Assembly: GCA_036388295.1 (NCBI GenBank)
Contig: DASVSC010000129.1
Span: 1 to 38,205, forward strand
Direction: 5' to 3'
DNA: 38,205 nt
From: RYN-431 sp036388295
GTDB lineage: Bacteria > Planctomycetota > Phycisphaerae > Tepidisphaerales > Tepidisphaeraceae
The first letter of the stretch is position 1; every line of letters starts with the position of its first letter. Positions 6,462-13,429 of the stretch are shown piece by piece. A program made the position numbers and the translations under genes. A model generated the notes under the pieces. The model had not been told where the DNA came from and did no database searches. It was given only the letters and a program-made list of their open reading frames with translations.

Positions 6462-6782
6462 ATGGGACAGCGAATCAAAAAGGGCGACACCGTCGTCGTC
6501 ATCAGCGGGGCCGACAAGGGCAAGACCGGTACGGTCAAGAAGATTGACGCCAAGGACGGTCGCCTGATCGTCGACGGCATCAATCGCGTGTGGAAGCACG
6601 TGAAGCCGAACCAGAAGTTCCCGCAGGGCGGCCGGATGCAGAAGGAAGCCCCGATCCACGCCAGCAATGTCCAGCCCGTCGACCCGTCGACCGGCCGTGG
6701 CACCAAGGTGAAGTTCGAACTCCGCGACGGCAAGAAAGTCCGCGTGGCCAAAAAGGGCGGCACCGTCCTCGGCAACGCTTGA
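6462..6782 (+). CDS. rplX: Large ribosomal subunit protein uL24
   Basis: Assembly-initiating 50S protein near the tunnel exit. ATG 6462 gives 106 aa beginning MGQRIKKGDTVVVISGADKG, with the KOW motif in GKTGTVKKIDAKDGRLIVDG and the conserved VKPNQKFPQGGRMQKEAPIHASNV. An alternative upstream start at 6396 lies in the word repeat and encodes unrelated residues. The ribosome binding site is weak (GGAATTGCATC). Confidence 0.96.
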   Translation: MGQRIKKGDTVVVISGADKGKTGTVKKIDAKDGRLIVDGINRVWKHVKPNQKFPQGGRMQKEAPIHASNVQPVDPSTGRGTKVKFELRDGKKVRVAKKGGTVLGNA

Positions 6783-6784
6783 AC

Positions 6785-6806
6785 GTTTGGGCATAAACCT
6801 CCAAAC
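6785..6806 (+). repeat. Hairpin in the rplX-rplE spacer
   Basis: GTTTGG (6785-6790) pairs with CCAAAC (6801-6806) around a 10-nt loop. A second potential stem lies close by (CGTCGG near 6810 with CCGACG near 6830). The 72-nt spacer ends with a strong GAAGGAAAG for rplE. Confidence 0.4.
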
Positions 6807-6854
6807 AGCGGCGTCGGTTTCAAGGTAAGCCGACGAACCTGAAGGAAAGAAAAC

Positions 6855-7559
6855 ATGGCAAAAGAACAAGACAAAGCAAAGGCCGCCGCCAAGGCGAAGG
6901 CCGCCGGCGAGAAGGCCCAAGCCGCAGCCGCCAAGGCCCGCAAATCAGGCCCCGGCTTCAAGGTCGCCAGCGACGAAACCCAGTACCCCAAGGTCGAGGC
7001 CCGCCTCGCCCGCATGTACAAGGAAACCGTCGCCCCGGCCCTGCAGCAGCAGTTCGGCTACACGAACATCATGGCTACCCCGAAGCTGACGAAAATCGTC
7101 ATCTCCATGGGCTTGGGCAAGGCCGTCGTCGCCGGCGAAAAAGCCAAGCTCGACACGGCCGAGAAGGAACTGGCGATCATCGCCGGCCAGAAGCCCGTCC
7201 GCTGTAAGGCCAAGAAGTCGGTCGCGCAGTTCAAAGTGCGTGAAGGCATGGAGACGGGCCTGAAGGTCACGCTCCGTGGCAGTCGCATGTACGAGTTCCT
7301 CGACCGCATGATCTCGCTCGCCATCCCGCGCGTGAAGGACTTTCGCGGCCTGAGCCCGAACGGCTTCGACCGCACCGGCAACTACAACTTCGGCTTCAAC
7401 GAGCAGAGCGTGTTCCCGGAAATCGCCGGTGCCGACATCGCCTTCCAGCAGGGCATGAACATCACCATGGTGACGACCGGCAAGACGGCCAACGAAAGCC
7501 GCGAGCTGCTCAAAGGGTTCGGGTTCCCGTTTAAGACTGAAGAGAAGATCAAGGACTAA
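6855..7559 (+). CDS. rplE: Large ribosomal subunit protein uL5 with Ala/Lys-rich N-terminal extension
   Basis: 5S rRNA-binding protein of the central protuberance. The product is 234 aa against about 180 in the family. The canonical L5 core starts near residue 50 (RLARMYKETVAPAL, then KLTKIVISMGLGKAV, AGQKPVRCKAKKSVAQFKVREG, and PRVKDFRGLSPNGFDRTGNYNFG). The first 35 or so residues are almost only Ala, Lys, Gln and Glu and look disordered or helical and RNA-binding. The start is well supported: GAAGGAAAG lies at proper distance from ATG 6855, so the extension is probably translated. Confidence 0.96.
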   Translation: MAKEQDKAKAAAKAKAAGEKAQAAAAKARKSGPGFKVASDETQYPKVEARLARMYKETVAPALQQQFGYTNIMATPKLTKIVISMGLGKAVVAGEKAKLDTAEKELAIIAGQKPVRCKAKKSVAQFKVREGMETGLKVTLRGSRMYEFLDRMISLAIPRVKDFRGLSPNGFDRTGNYNFGFNEQSVFPEIAGADIAFQQGMNITMVTTGKTANESRELLKGFGFPFKTEEKIKD

Positions 7560-7561
7560 TC

Positions 7562-7831
7562 ATGGCCACCACTGCCTGGGTCGTAAAACAGCAGCGTCGC
7601 GAGGCGCTCGTGAAGAAGTACGCTGACCTGCGTCGTCAGCTGAAGAAGGAAAAGAACTTCGCCGCGCTGGCGCGTTTGCCGCGCGACAGCAGCGCGACGC
7701 GGGCAAACAACCGCTGCGAGCTGACCGGCCGCAGCCGGGCGTACCTGCGGAAGTTCAAGATCAGCCGCATCATGCTCCGTGAACTCGCCCTCAAAGGCAT
7801 GATCCCGGGTATGAAGAAGGCCAGCTGGTAA
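7562..7831 (+). CDS. rpsN: Small ribosomal subunit protein uS14, zinc-free type
   Basis: 30S head protein. At 89 aa with a single Cys it belongs to the long, non-zinc (C-) form of S14 rather than the 61-aa CXXC form. Typical segments are RREALVKKYADLRRQLK, LPRDSSATRANNRCELTGRSRAYLRKF, and the C-terminal MIPGMKKASW. It starts 2 nt after the rplE stop with AAGGA inside rplE, implying coupled translation. Confidence 0.97.
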   Translation: MATTAWVVKQQRREALVKKYADLRRQLKKEKNFAALARLPRDSSATRANNRCELTGRSRAYLRKFKISRIMLRELALKGMIPGMKKASW

Positions 7832-7836
7832 GAAAA

Positions 7837-7924
7837 GTTTGAAGTTGAAAGTTTGGCGTTTGAAGTTGAAGACCGGACGGACGTCGCCGCTGCGAGTCCG
7901 AATCCCAGACTTCCGACTCCAAAC
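7837..7924. repeat. Heptad-word inverted repeat, rpsN-rpsH spacer
   Basis: The left arm 7837-7872 reads GTTTGAA, GTTGAAA, GTTTGGC, then GTTTGAA and GTTGAAG. The right arm 7895-7924, reverse-complemented, reads GTTTGGA, GTCGGAA and GTCTGGG. The arms are more diverged than at other loci, but the 7-nt phase is kept. It begins 5 nt after the rpsN stop. The right arm is followed by GAGGA, so rpsH keeps a Shine-Dalgarno here. Confidence 0.65.
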
Positions 7925-7939
7925 TTGAGGACCGATTCC

Positions 7940-8338
7940 ATGAGCATGCAAGACCCCATCGCGGACCTGTTGACCCGCATCCGCAACGCCAACCGCGTGA
8001 GCCGCCGCTTCGTTTTTGTTCCCAAGAGCAAGATCGGCGTCGGCATTCTCGGCGTGTTGAAGGACGAAGGCTATATCGAGAGCTTCGAAGAGATCGAAGC
8101 CCAGCCGGTCGGCCAGGTCAAGATCCAGCTCCGCTACGCCCTGAGTGGCCAGAGCGTGATCCACGAAATCAACCGCGTCAGCAAGCCCGGCCGCCGCGTG
8201 TACAGCGCGGTCGAGAAGCTGCCGAAGGTCCTGGACGGCCTCGGCATTTCGGTCGTCTCCACCAGCCGCGGCGTCGTCTCGGACCGTAAGGCCCGTGAAA
8301 TGAACGTCGGCGGCGAAGTGCTCTGCCAGGTCAGCTAA
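7940..8338 (+). CDS. rpsH: Small ribosomal subunit protein uS8
   Basis: Primary 16S rRNA-binding protein of the 30S platform; in E. coli it is also the translational repressor of the spc operon. ATG 7940 gives 132 aa beginning MSMQDPIADLLTRIRNANRV, with C-terminal STSRGVVSDRKAREMNVGGEVLCQV. GAGGA lies 9 nt upstream. A longer frame from 7853 would read the word repeat as protein and is rejected. Confidence 0.97.
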   Translation: MSMQDPIADLLTRIRNANRVSRRFVFVPKSKIGVGILGVLKDEGYIESFEEIEAQPVGQVKIQLRYALSGQSVIHEINRVSKPGRRVYSAVEKLPKVLDGLGISVVSTSRGVVSDRKAREMNVGGEVLCQVS

Positions 8339-8413
8339 ATCATTTAGTCCGAGAAGCCGCCGGCCCGGCTGAACGCAGTCGTGCCGGTGTGAGCAGATCG
8401 AAAGGAAACCGTA

Positions 8414-8977
8414 ATGTCCCGCGTAGGCAAAAAACCCATTCCCGTCGGTAAGGCCAAAGTCGCTATCAACGGCCAGAAGGTCAACGTCGAAGGCCCCAAG
8501 GGCAAGCTCGAACTGAGCGTCCACGAGCTGATCTCGGTCAAGATCGACGGTACCGATGTCGTCGTCACCCGCCCGAATGACGAGAAGCAGAGCAAGGCCC
8601 TTCACGGCCTGACCCGCGCCCTGATCGCAAACATGGTCCAAGGCGCGACCGAAGGCTTCACCAAGGTCCTCGAACTCCGCGGCGTCGGTTACAAGGCCGA
8701 GCTGCGTGGCAAGGAAGTCGTCCTGTCGGTCGGCTTCGCGAACCAGATCAAGGTCGCCGTCCCCGGCAACCTGACGGTCGCCGTTGAGCCCGGCCAGGGC
8801 GACATCACCAACCGCATCCGCGTGAGCGGCGCCGACCGCCAGGCCGTTGGCAACTGGGCCGCCCAGGTCCGCAAGGTCCGTAAGCCCGAGCCGTACAAAG
8901 GCAAAGGCATTCGCTACGAAGGCGAAGTCGTCAAGATCAAGCCCGGCAAGGCGTTCGCCGGCGCTGGCGCGAAGTAA
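8414..8977 (+). CDS. rplF: Large ribosomal subunit protein uL6
   Basis: 50S protein by the sarcin-ricin loop. At 187 aa it is close to family length and begins MSRVGKKPIPVGKAKVAI. It contains HGLTRALIANMVQGATEGF, the RGVGYKAELRGKEVVLSVGF segment and the C-terminal PEPYKGKGIRYEGEVVKIKPGKA signature. AAGGA precedes the ATG. The spacer before it (75 nt) has only a weak stem (AGCCG/CGGCT). Confidence 0.97.
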   Translation: MSRVGKKPIPVGKAKVAINGQKVNVEGPKGKLELSVHELISVKIDGTDVVVTRPNDEKQSKALHGLTRALIANMVQGATEGFTKVLELRGVGYKAELRGKEVVLSVGFANQIKVAVPGNLTVAVEPGQGDITNRIRVSGADRQAVGNWAAQVRKVRKPEPYKGKGIRYEGEVVKIKPGKAFAGAGAK

Positions 8978-9037
8978 CACTACTCAAAGGTCAACTGGGC
9001 TTACGGTTCGAAGCGTCGGCCCCGAGGTTGAAACAAC

Positions 9038-9409
9038 ATGGCAGAGAAAAACAAAGCAAAAGCCCTGCGGCTCCAGAAGCGCAAGTGGTCCATCCGCAAG
9101 ACCCTCGTCGGCACCGTCGAGCGTCCCCGTTTGTCCGTGTTCCGCTCGGACAAGCACATCAGCGTGCAGATCATCGATGACTACGCCGGCCGTACGCTGG
9201 TGGCGGCGTCGAGCCTGCAGAAGGACATCCGCGGCGATGCCGCCAACGGCGGTAACGTCGAACTGGCCAAGAAGGTCGGTTCGGTCATCGCCGAGCGGGC
9301 CAAGGCCGCCGGCATCACCGCCGTCGCCTTCGACCGCAACGGGCGTCGTTACCACGGCCGCATCAAGGCGCTGGCCGACGCGGCCCGTCAGGGCGGACTT
9401 CAGTTCTAA
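9038..9409 (+). CDS. rplR: Large ribosomal subunit protein uL18
   Basis: 5S rRNA-binding protein. The 123-aa product has the basic N-terminus, PRLSVFRSDKHISVQIIDDYAGRTLVAAS, and the C-terminal AFDRNGRRYHGRIKALADAARQGGLQF, all typical. GAGG sits before the ATG. It is followed by rpsE, as in other spc operons. Confidence 0.97.
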   Translation: MAEKNKAKALRLQKRKWSIRKTLVGTVERPRLSVFRSDKHISVQIIDDYAGRTLVAASSLQKDIRGDAANGGNVELAKKVGSVIAERAKAAGITAVAFDRNGRRYHGRIKALADAARQGGLQF

Positions 9410-9478
9410 ATATTCGGTCGGATGACCGACGGCCCGGCGATCCGGGGATGCTCCCTCACAGGAGCGAGGATTGATAAC

Positions 9479-10237
9479 ATGAGCGACCCGATCACCCCGC
9501 AGTCCGACCAAACCGCAGCCAACACTGCCCCGCAGGAAACCCAGGCCCCCGGCGAAGGCGTCGCCCAGACCGAAGCCCAGGCGCCCGCCGAAGCCGTCCC
9601 GCCGACACCCGCTGGCAGCCAGCAGCAGGACAACCGCAGCGGCGGCGATCGTGGCGGTAACCGCGGCGGCCAGCGCGGCGGCCAACGCGGCGGCCAACGC
9701 GGCGGCGGCCAGCGTGGCGGCAACCGCAACGGCCCGCAGCGCGACGAAGGCGGCGTCGAGTCGTCCCTCGTCCGCATCTACCGCTGTGCCAAGGTCGTCA
9801 AGGGCGGCCGTACGTTCAGCTTCGGCGCGCTCGTCGTCGCCGGTGACCGCGCCGGTAACGTCGGCCTCGGCTACGGCAAGGCCAACGAAGTGCCCATGGC
9901 GGTCGAAAAGGCCACCAAGGACGCCCGCCGCAGCATGATCAAAGTGCCGCTCAAAGGCACCACGATTCCCCACACCGTCAAGGGCAAGCACGGCAGTTCG
10001 TCGGTCATCCTCGTCCCGGCCCGTCCGGGTTCGGGCGTCACCGCCGGCAAGAGCGTCCGCCCCTGTCTGGAACTGGCCGGCATCAGCGACATCCTGACCA
10101 AGGCGTACGGCAGCACCAGCCCGAAGAACCTGGTCAAGGCCACCATCGACGCCCTCAAGCGTCTGCAGACCCGCGAAGAAGTCGAACGCGACCGCAACGT
10201 CAAGATCGACAACATGGTCGAGATGGTCAACGCCTGA
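9479..10237 (+). CDS. rpsE: Small ribosomal subunit protein uS5 with long RGG-repeat N-terminal tail
   Basis: 30S protein of the decoding region and mRNA entry helicase. GAGGA lies 8 nt before ATG 9479; an in-frame ATG at 9422 lacks one. The product is 252 aa, about 85 more than usual. The core from residue about 92 is orthodox (LVRIYRCAKVVKGGRTFSF, GLGYGKANEVPMAVEKA, KAYGSTSPKNLVKATIDAL). Residues 1-50 are Gln/Ala/Pro/Glu-rich, and 51-85 are Gly, Arg, Gln and Asn with repeated QRGG units, encoded by a 12-nt tandem repeat (9659-9721). Such RGG tails bind RNA in other proteins; that role here is inference. rpmD (L30), normally next, is absent. Confidence 0.96.
   Translation: MSDPITPQSDQTAANTAPQETQAPGEGVAQTEAQAPAEAVPPTPAGSQQQDNRSGGDRGGNRGGQRGGQRGGQRGGGQRGGNRNGPQRDEGGVESSLVRIYRCAKVVKGGRTFSFGALVVAGDRAGNVGLGYGKANEVPMAVEKATKDARRSMIKVPLKGTTIPHTVKGKHGSSSVILVPARPGSGVTAGKSVRPCLELAGISDILTKAYGSTSPKNLVKATIDALKRLQTREEVERDRNVKIDNMVEMVNA
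9659..9721 (+). repeat. 12-nt coding tandem repeat (QRGG units) in rpsE
   Basis: Five units of roughly CAACGCGGCGGC run from 9659 to 9721, with one unit expanded by three nt. Each encodes Q/N-R-G-G. It is an in-frame minisatellite that could change length by slippage without breaking the gene. Confidence 0.8.
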
Positions 10238-10266
10238 TTGATCTGTTAAACTGTCCGACTCACGTT

Positions 10267-10292
10267 TAGCCGGCGAGCATGCTCGCCGGCTA
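10267..10292. repeat. 26-nt perfect palindrome, rpsE-rplO spacer
   Basis: TAGCCGGCGAGCA is followed immediately by its exact reverse complement. A close relative with arms AGCCGGCGGGC occurs at 27108-27131, so this looks like a dispersed REP-like palindrome. A further imperfect stem lies at 10301-10324. No T tract follows. Confidence 0.75.
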
Positions 10293-10380
10293 CACTTTTC
10301 GACGACGCGGGCGTTCCCGTCGTCTTCACCTGGCGAGGCGTTCGACTCGATCGACACGCCGTTAGTCAAAGGCAAGTCCG

Positions 10381-10914
10381 ATGTCCATTCTCCACGAAAT
10401 CACCCACGGCCTGCGCGGCAAGCGCACCCAGCGCAAAGGCCGCGGCGAATCCAGCGGTCGCGGTAAAACCAGCGGCCGCGGCAACAAGGGTTCGAAGGCC
10501 CGTAACGGTAAGTACATCCGCCGCGGCTACGAAGGCGGCCAGACCGAAATCTACCGCCGCTTCCCCAAGCGTGGCTTTAACAACGTGAACTTCGAAACGA
10601 AGTTTCACGTCGTGAACCTGTCGGACCTGAACGTGTTCAACGACGGCGACACCGTCGACCGCGCCGTCCTGATCGAAAAGGGCCTCGTGCCCGACACGAA
10701 GCAGGAAGTCAAAATCCTCGGCAACGGCGAGTTGACCAAGAAGCTCACCATCGTCGCCGGCTGGTACAGCAAGTCGGCCCACGAAGCCGTCACGAAAGCC
10801 GGCGGCACCGCGAACAACGCCAAGGGCGAAACCTTCGAGTTCCCGAAGCCGAAGAAGAAGTTCGTCAAGCGTGACAAGGCCGCCCCGGCCGCCGCGGTGG
10901 AAGCCGCCAAGTAA
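10381..10914 (+). CDS. rplO: Large ribosomal subunit protein uL15
   Basis: Late-assembly 50S protein. The 177-aa product has the Gly/Arg-rich N-terminal extension typical of L15 (KRTQRKGRGESSGRGKTSGRG, GSKARNG, GYEGGQTEIYRRFPKRGF) and then the globular domain. The C-terminus carries an extra Lys/Ala-rich tail of about 20 residues. AAAGG lies upstream of the ATG. It precedes secY, as in most bacteria, but without rpmD between it and rpsE. Confidence 0.97.
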   Translation: MSILHEITHGLRGKRTQRKGRGESSGRGKTSGRGNKGSKARNGKYIRRGYEGGQTEIYRRFPKRGFNNVNFETKFHVVNLSDLNVFNDGDTVDRAVLIEKGLVPDTKQEVKILGNGELTKKLTIVAGWYSKSAHEAVTKAGGTANNAKGETFEFPKPKKKFVKRDKAAPAAAVEAAK

Positions 10915-10959
10915 TGGCCGACGTGCATTCCTTGTTTGACTCTGTCTAAATCCACCGAG

Positions 10960-10983
10960 GCAGGGCCGCTTAAGCGGCCCTGC
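10960..10983. repeat. 24-nt perfect palindrome, rplO-secY spacer
   Basis: GCAGGGCCGCTT is followed by AAGCGGCCCTGC. It gives a strong stem in the 156-nt spacer, about 90 nt before the secY start. There is no T tract, so simple intrinsic termination is unlikely; mRNA processing or stabilisation is possible. Confidence 0.6.
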
Positions 10984-11070
10984 CCTGTGTGCATTAGGCT
11001 GTGTGCTTTCAGGCCCGCGCCGCGTTAAGATGCCCGCCCGATTCGGGTTTCGCCTCGCAGGACTTACCTC

Positions 11071-12468
11071 ATGTTCAAAACGTTCGTCAATGTGTTTCGC
11101 GTGCCTGAGCTGCGGAACAAGATTCTGTTCACGCTGATGATGCTGGCGATCTTCCGCATCGGTCATGCCGTGCCCGTGCCGGGCCTGGACCAGGACCAGA
11201 TGAAGGCCATCGCCGACAAGCAGAGCAACGAGCAGAACTCGGCCGGCGCTCGCCTAGCCGCCTATGTCTCGCTGTTCAGCGGCGGCAGCCTCTCCCACGG
11301 CACGCTGTTCGGCCTGGGCGTCATGCCGTACATCTCGGCCAGCATTATCTTCCAGCTGCTGACGACGGTCGTGCCGTCGCTGGAAAAGATGAGCAAAGAG
11401 GGCGAAAGCGGTCGGCGCAAGATCCAGGAATGGACGCGCTACGCCACCGTTCCCATCGCCGCGCTGCAGGCCATGTTCTGGCTGCGATCGCTCGGCGCGG
11501 ACTCTATTCAAAGTACATGGCAAGGGCCGATGTTCTGGACGACCGGCGTCATCGCGCTCACGGCCGGCTGCATCTTCCTGATGTGGATCGGCGAGCAGAT
11601 CGACGAATACGGCCTAGGCCAGGGCATCTCGCTCATCATCATGGCCGGCATCGTCTGCCGTATGCCTGACGCGCTGCGGCTGCTGTTTACCGAACTGAAC
11701 TTCAAAGGCGTCGCCGACCCGACCGCCACCATCGGCCCGGGCAAGCTGCTGGTTCTGGTGGCCCTGTTCGTGTTCGTGGTGGCCACCGCCATCCTGATCA
11801 CGCAGGCGCAGCGCCGCATCCCGATCATGCAGGCCAAGCACACCCGCGGCCGCCGCGTGTACGGCGGGCAGAAGCAGTACCTGCCGCTGAAGGTCAACAT
11901 CGGCGGCGTGATGCCCGTCATCTTCGCCAGCTCGCTGATGCTCTTCCCGAGCGTCCTGCTCGGCTACTTGGCCGGCATGGTCAGCAGCGAAAACAGCGGC
12001 GGCATCGTCGGCCGAATCGTCTTCTTCCTGAACAACCAGTTCGGCCACGGCCAATTCCTGTACGTGATTACCGAGATGGCGATGATCTACTTCTTCGCCT
12101 TCTTCTGGACCACGGTGCAGTTCAAGCCGAAGGAGATCGCCAACAACCTGCGCGACTACGGCAGCTTCATCCCCGGCCTGCGTCCGGGCAAGCGGACGGC
12201 CGACTATCTGGAAAAGGTCATGATGCGCATGACTTACGTCGGGGCGGCGTTCCTTTGCCTGATCGCCGTCGTGCCGACGGTGGCGACCACGCAGATGGGC
12301 ATCAACCCGGCCATCAGCCAGTTCCTCGGCGGCACCGGTCTGCTGATCGTCGTCAGCGTGGTGCTGGACATGGTGCAGCGCATCGAAACGAACCTGCTGA
12401 CCCGCAACTACGCCGGCTTCCTCGGGGCCGGCGAAGGTGGCAAGAAGATCAAGGGCCGGTCGTATTAG
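11071..12468 (+). CDS. secY: Preprotein translocase subunit SecY
   Basis: Central pore subunit of the SecYEG translocon in the inner membrane. The 465-aa product has the family's ten hydrophobic segments. Recognisable blocks are KILFTLMMLAIFRIGHAVPVPG at TM1, VMPYISASIIFQLL at the plug/TM2 region, GQGISLIIMAGI, the cytosolic loop QRRIPIMQAKH with GQKQYLPLKVNIGGVMPVIFASSL, and FKPKEIANNLRDYGSFIPGLRPGK. The loop after TM1 is longer than in E. coli. AGGA lies upstream of ATG 11071. It is followed by map without the adk gene that often intervenes. Confidence 0.97.
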   Translation: MFKTFVNVFRVPELRNKILFTLMMLAIFRIGHAVPVPGLDQDQMKAIADKQSNEQNSAGARLAAYVSLFSGGSLSHGTLFGLGVMPYISASIIFQLLTTVVPSLEKMSKEGESGRRKIQEWTRYATVPIAALQAMFWLRSLGADSIQSTWQGPMFWTTGVIALTAGCIFLMWIGEQIDEYGLGQGISLIIMAGIVCRMPDALRLLFTELNFKGVADPTATIGPGKLLVLVALFVFVVATAILITQAQRRIPIMQAKHTRGRRVYGGQKQYLPLKVNIGGVMPVIFASSLMLFPSVLLGYLAGMVSSENSGGIVGRIVFFLNNQFGHGQFLYVITEMAMIYFFAFFWTTVQFKPKEIANNLRDYGSFIPGLRPGKRTADYLEKVMMRMTYVGAAFLCLIAVVPTVATTQMGINPAISQFLGGTGLLIVVSVVLDMVQRIETNLLTRNYAGFLGAGEGGKKIKGRSY

Positions 12469-12473
12469 TAGGA

Positions 12474-12570
12474 GTGGGCAGTGAGCAGTGGGCAGTGGGC
12501 AGTGAATAAAAAGACCGGCCATCGAACCGCGTCTTTCTTCACTGCCCACTGCCCACTGTCCCCTGCCCAC
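12474..12570. repeat. Heptad-word inverted repeat, secY-map spacer
   Basis: The clearest member of the family. Left arm words are GTGGGCA, with GTGAGCA and GTGAATA variants. The right arm reverse-complements to GTGGGCA, with one GGGGACA. Twenty-one consecutive nt pair perfectly (12486-12506 with 12538-12558), and AAAGAC/GTCTTT inside extends the stem. It occupies the spacer from 5 nt after the secY stop to 8 nt before the map ATG. Confidence 0.9.
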
Positions 12571-12578
12571 TAATCCAC

Positions 12579-13373
12579 ATGCCAATCCTCATCAAATCCC
12601 GCAGCGAGATCGAGAAGATGCGGCGGGCCGGGCATATCGGCTACACCGTGCTGCAGAAGATGCGTGAGGCCGTGCGGCCTGGCGTGACGACCGACGAGAT
12701 CAATGCCGTGGCCGCCGAGGAACTGGCCCGTTTCGGCGCGGTCGGCATGTCGAAGAACTACCCGACCTACAAGCCCGGCGAAGGCTACCCGTCCGAAACG
12801 TGCATCAGCGTGAACGAGGAAATCGTCCACGGCATTCCCGGCCCGCGAAAGCTAAAGGAAGGTGACGTCGTCACCCTCGACGTCACGCCACAGTTCGAAG
12901 GGTACGTCGCCGACACGGCCATCACCGTGCCCGTCGGCCCGATCCATCCCCAGGCGCAGAAGCTGCTGGACGTGACGAAGGACGTGCTCGATTTATCCAT
13001 CAGCCTGATCAAGCCGGGCAAGCTGTGGTCGGAGATCGCCCGGCTGGTGCAGTACAACGTCGAGAAAGCCGGCTTCAGCGTCGTCCGCGAGTTCGTCGGC
13101 CACGGCGTCGGCAAGAAGATGCACGAAGACCCGAAGGTGCCGAACTTCGTGACGGCCGAGCAATTGCGCAGCGACTTCAAACTGCGGCCCGGCATGACGC
13201 TGGCCGTCGAGCCCATGGTCGTCATCGGCCGGCGCGAGGTGCTGCAACTGGAAGACGCCTGGACCATTATCAGCGCCGACCGCAGCTACGCCGCCCACTT
13301 CGAACACACGATCGCCGTTACCGACACCGGCGTCGACGTCCTGACCGACGGCCGGGCGGCGTGGGGCGTCTAG
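12579..13373 (+). CDS. map: Type I methionine aminopeptidase
   Basis: Removes the initiator Met from nascent proteins at the ribosome exit. The 264-aa pita-bread enzyme keeps all five metal ligands: Asp in VVTLDVTPQ, Asp in VADTAIT, His in KKMHEDPKV, Glu in AVEPMVV and Glu in FEHTIAVT. The substrate-contacting His is in EIVHGIPG. No Shine-Dalgarno is visible: the word repeat ends CCCACTAATCCAC just before the ATG. In E. coli-like order infA, rpmJ and the alpha operon would follow; here the cluster ends. Confidence 0.97.
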   Translation: MPILIKSRSEIEKMRRAGHIGYTVLQKMREAVRPGVTTDEINAVAAEELARFGAVGMSKNYPTYKPGEGYPSETCISVNEEIVHGIPGPRKLKEGDVVTLDVTPQFEGYVADTAITVPVGPIHPQAQKLLDVTKDVLDLSISLIKPGKLWSEIARLVQYNVEKAGFSVVREFVGHGVGKKMHEDPKVPNFVTAEQLRSDFKLRPGMTLAVEPMVVIGRREVLQLEDAWTIISADRSYAAHFEHTIAVTDTGVDVLTDGRAAWGV

Positions 13374-13429
13374 AGCGGGGCGGATGTTGACGTATCGGGT
13401 ACCGCGACCCGTGGCACCCAAAGGCCATC

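Noticed and set aside
2300..7924. CRISPR array explanation for the repeated words
   Set aside because: The words are 7 nt, degenerate and without spacers, and are arranged as inverted arms. There are no cas genes.
7556..10375. Two long - strand frames (474 and 463 codons) over rpsN to rpsE
   Set aside because: Both are shadows of ribosomal genes in high-GC DNA, with low-complexity Ala/Val/Asp composition.
13374..13429. Fluoride riboswitch upstream of the CLC gene
   Set aside because: Only 56 nt, and I could not match the conserved crcB-motif blocks.
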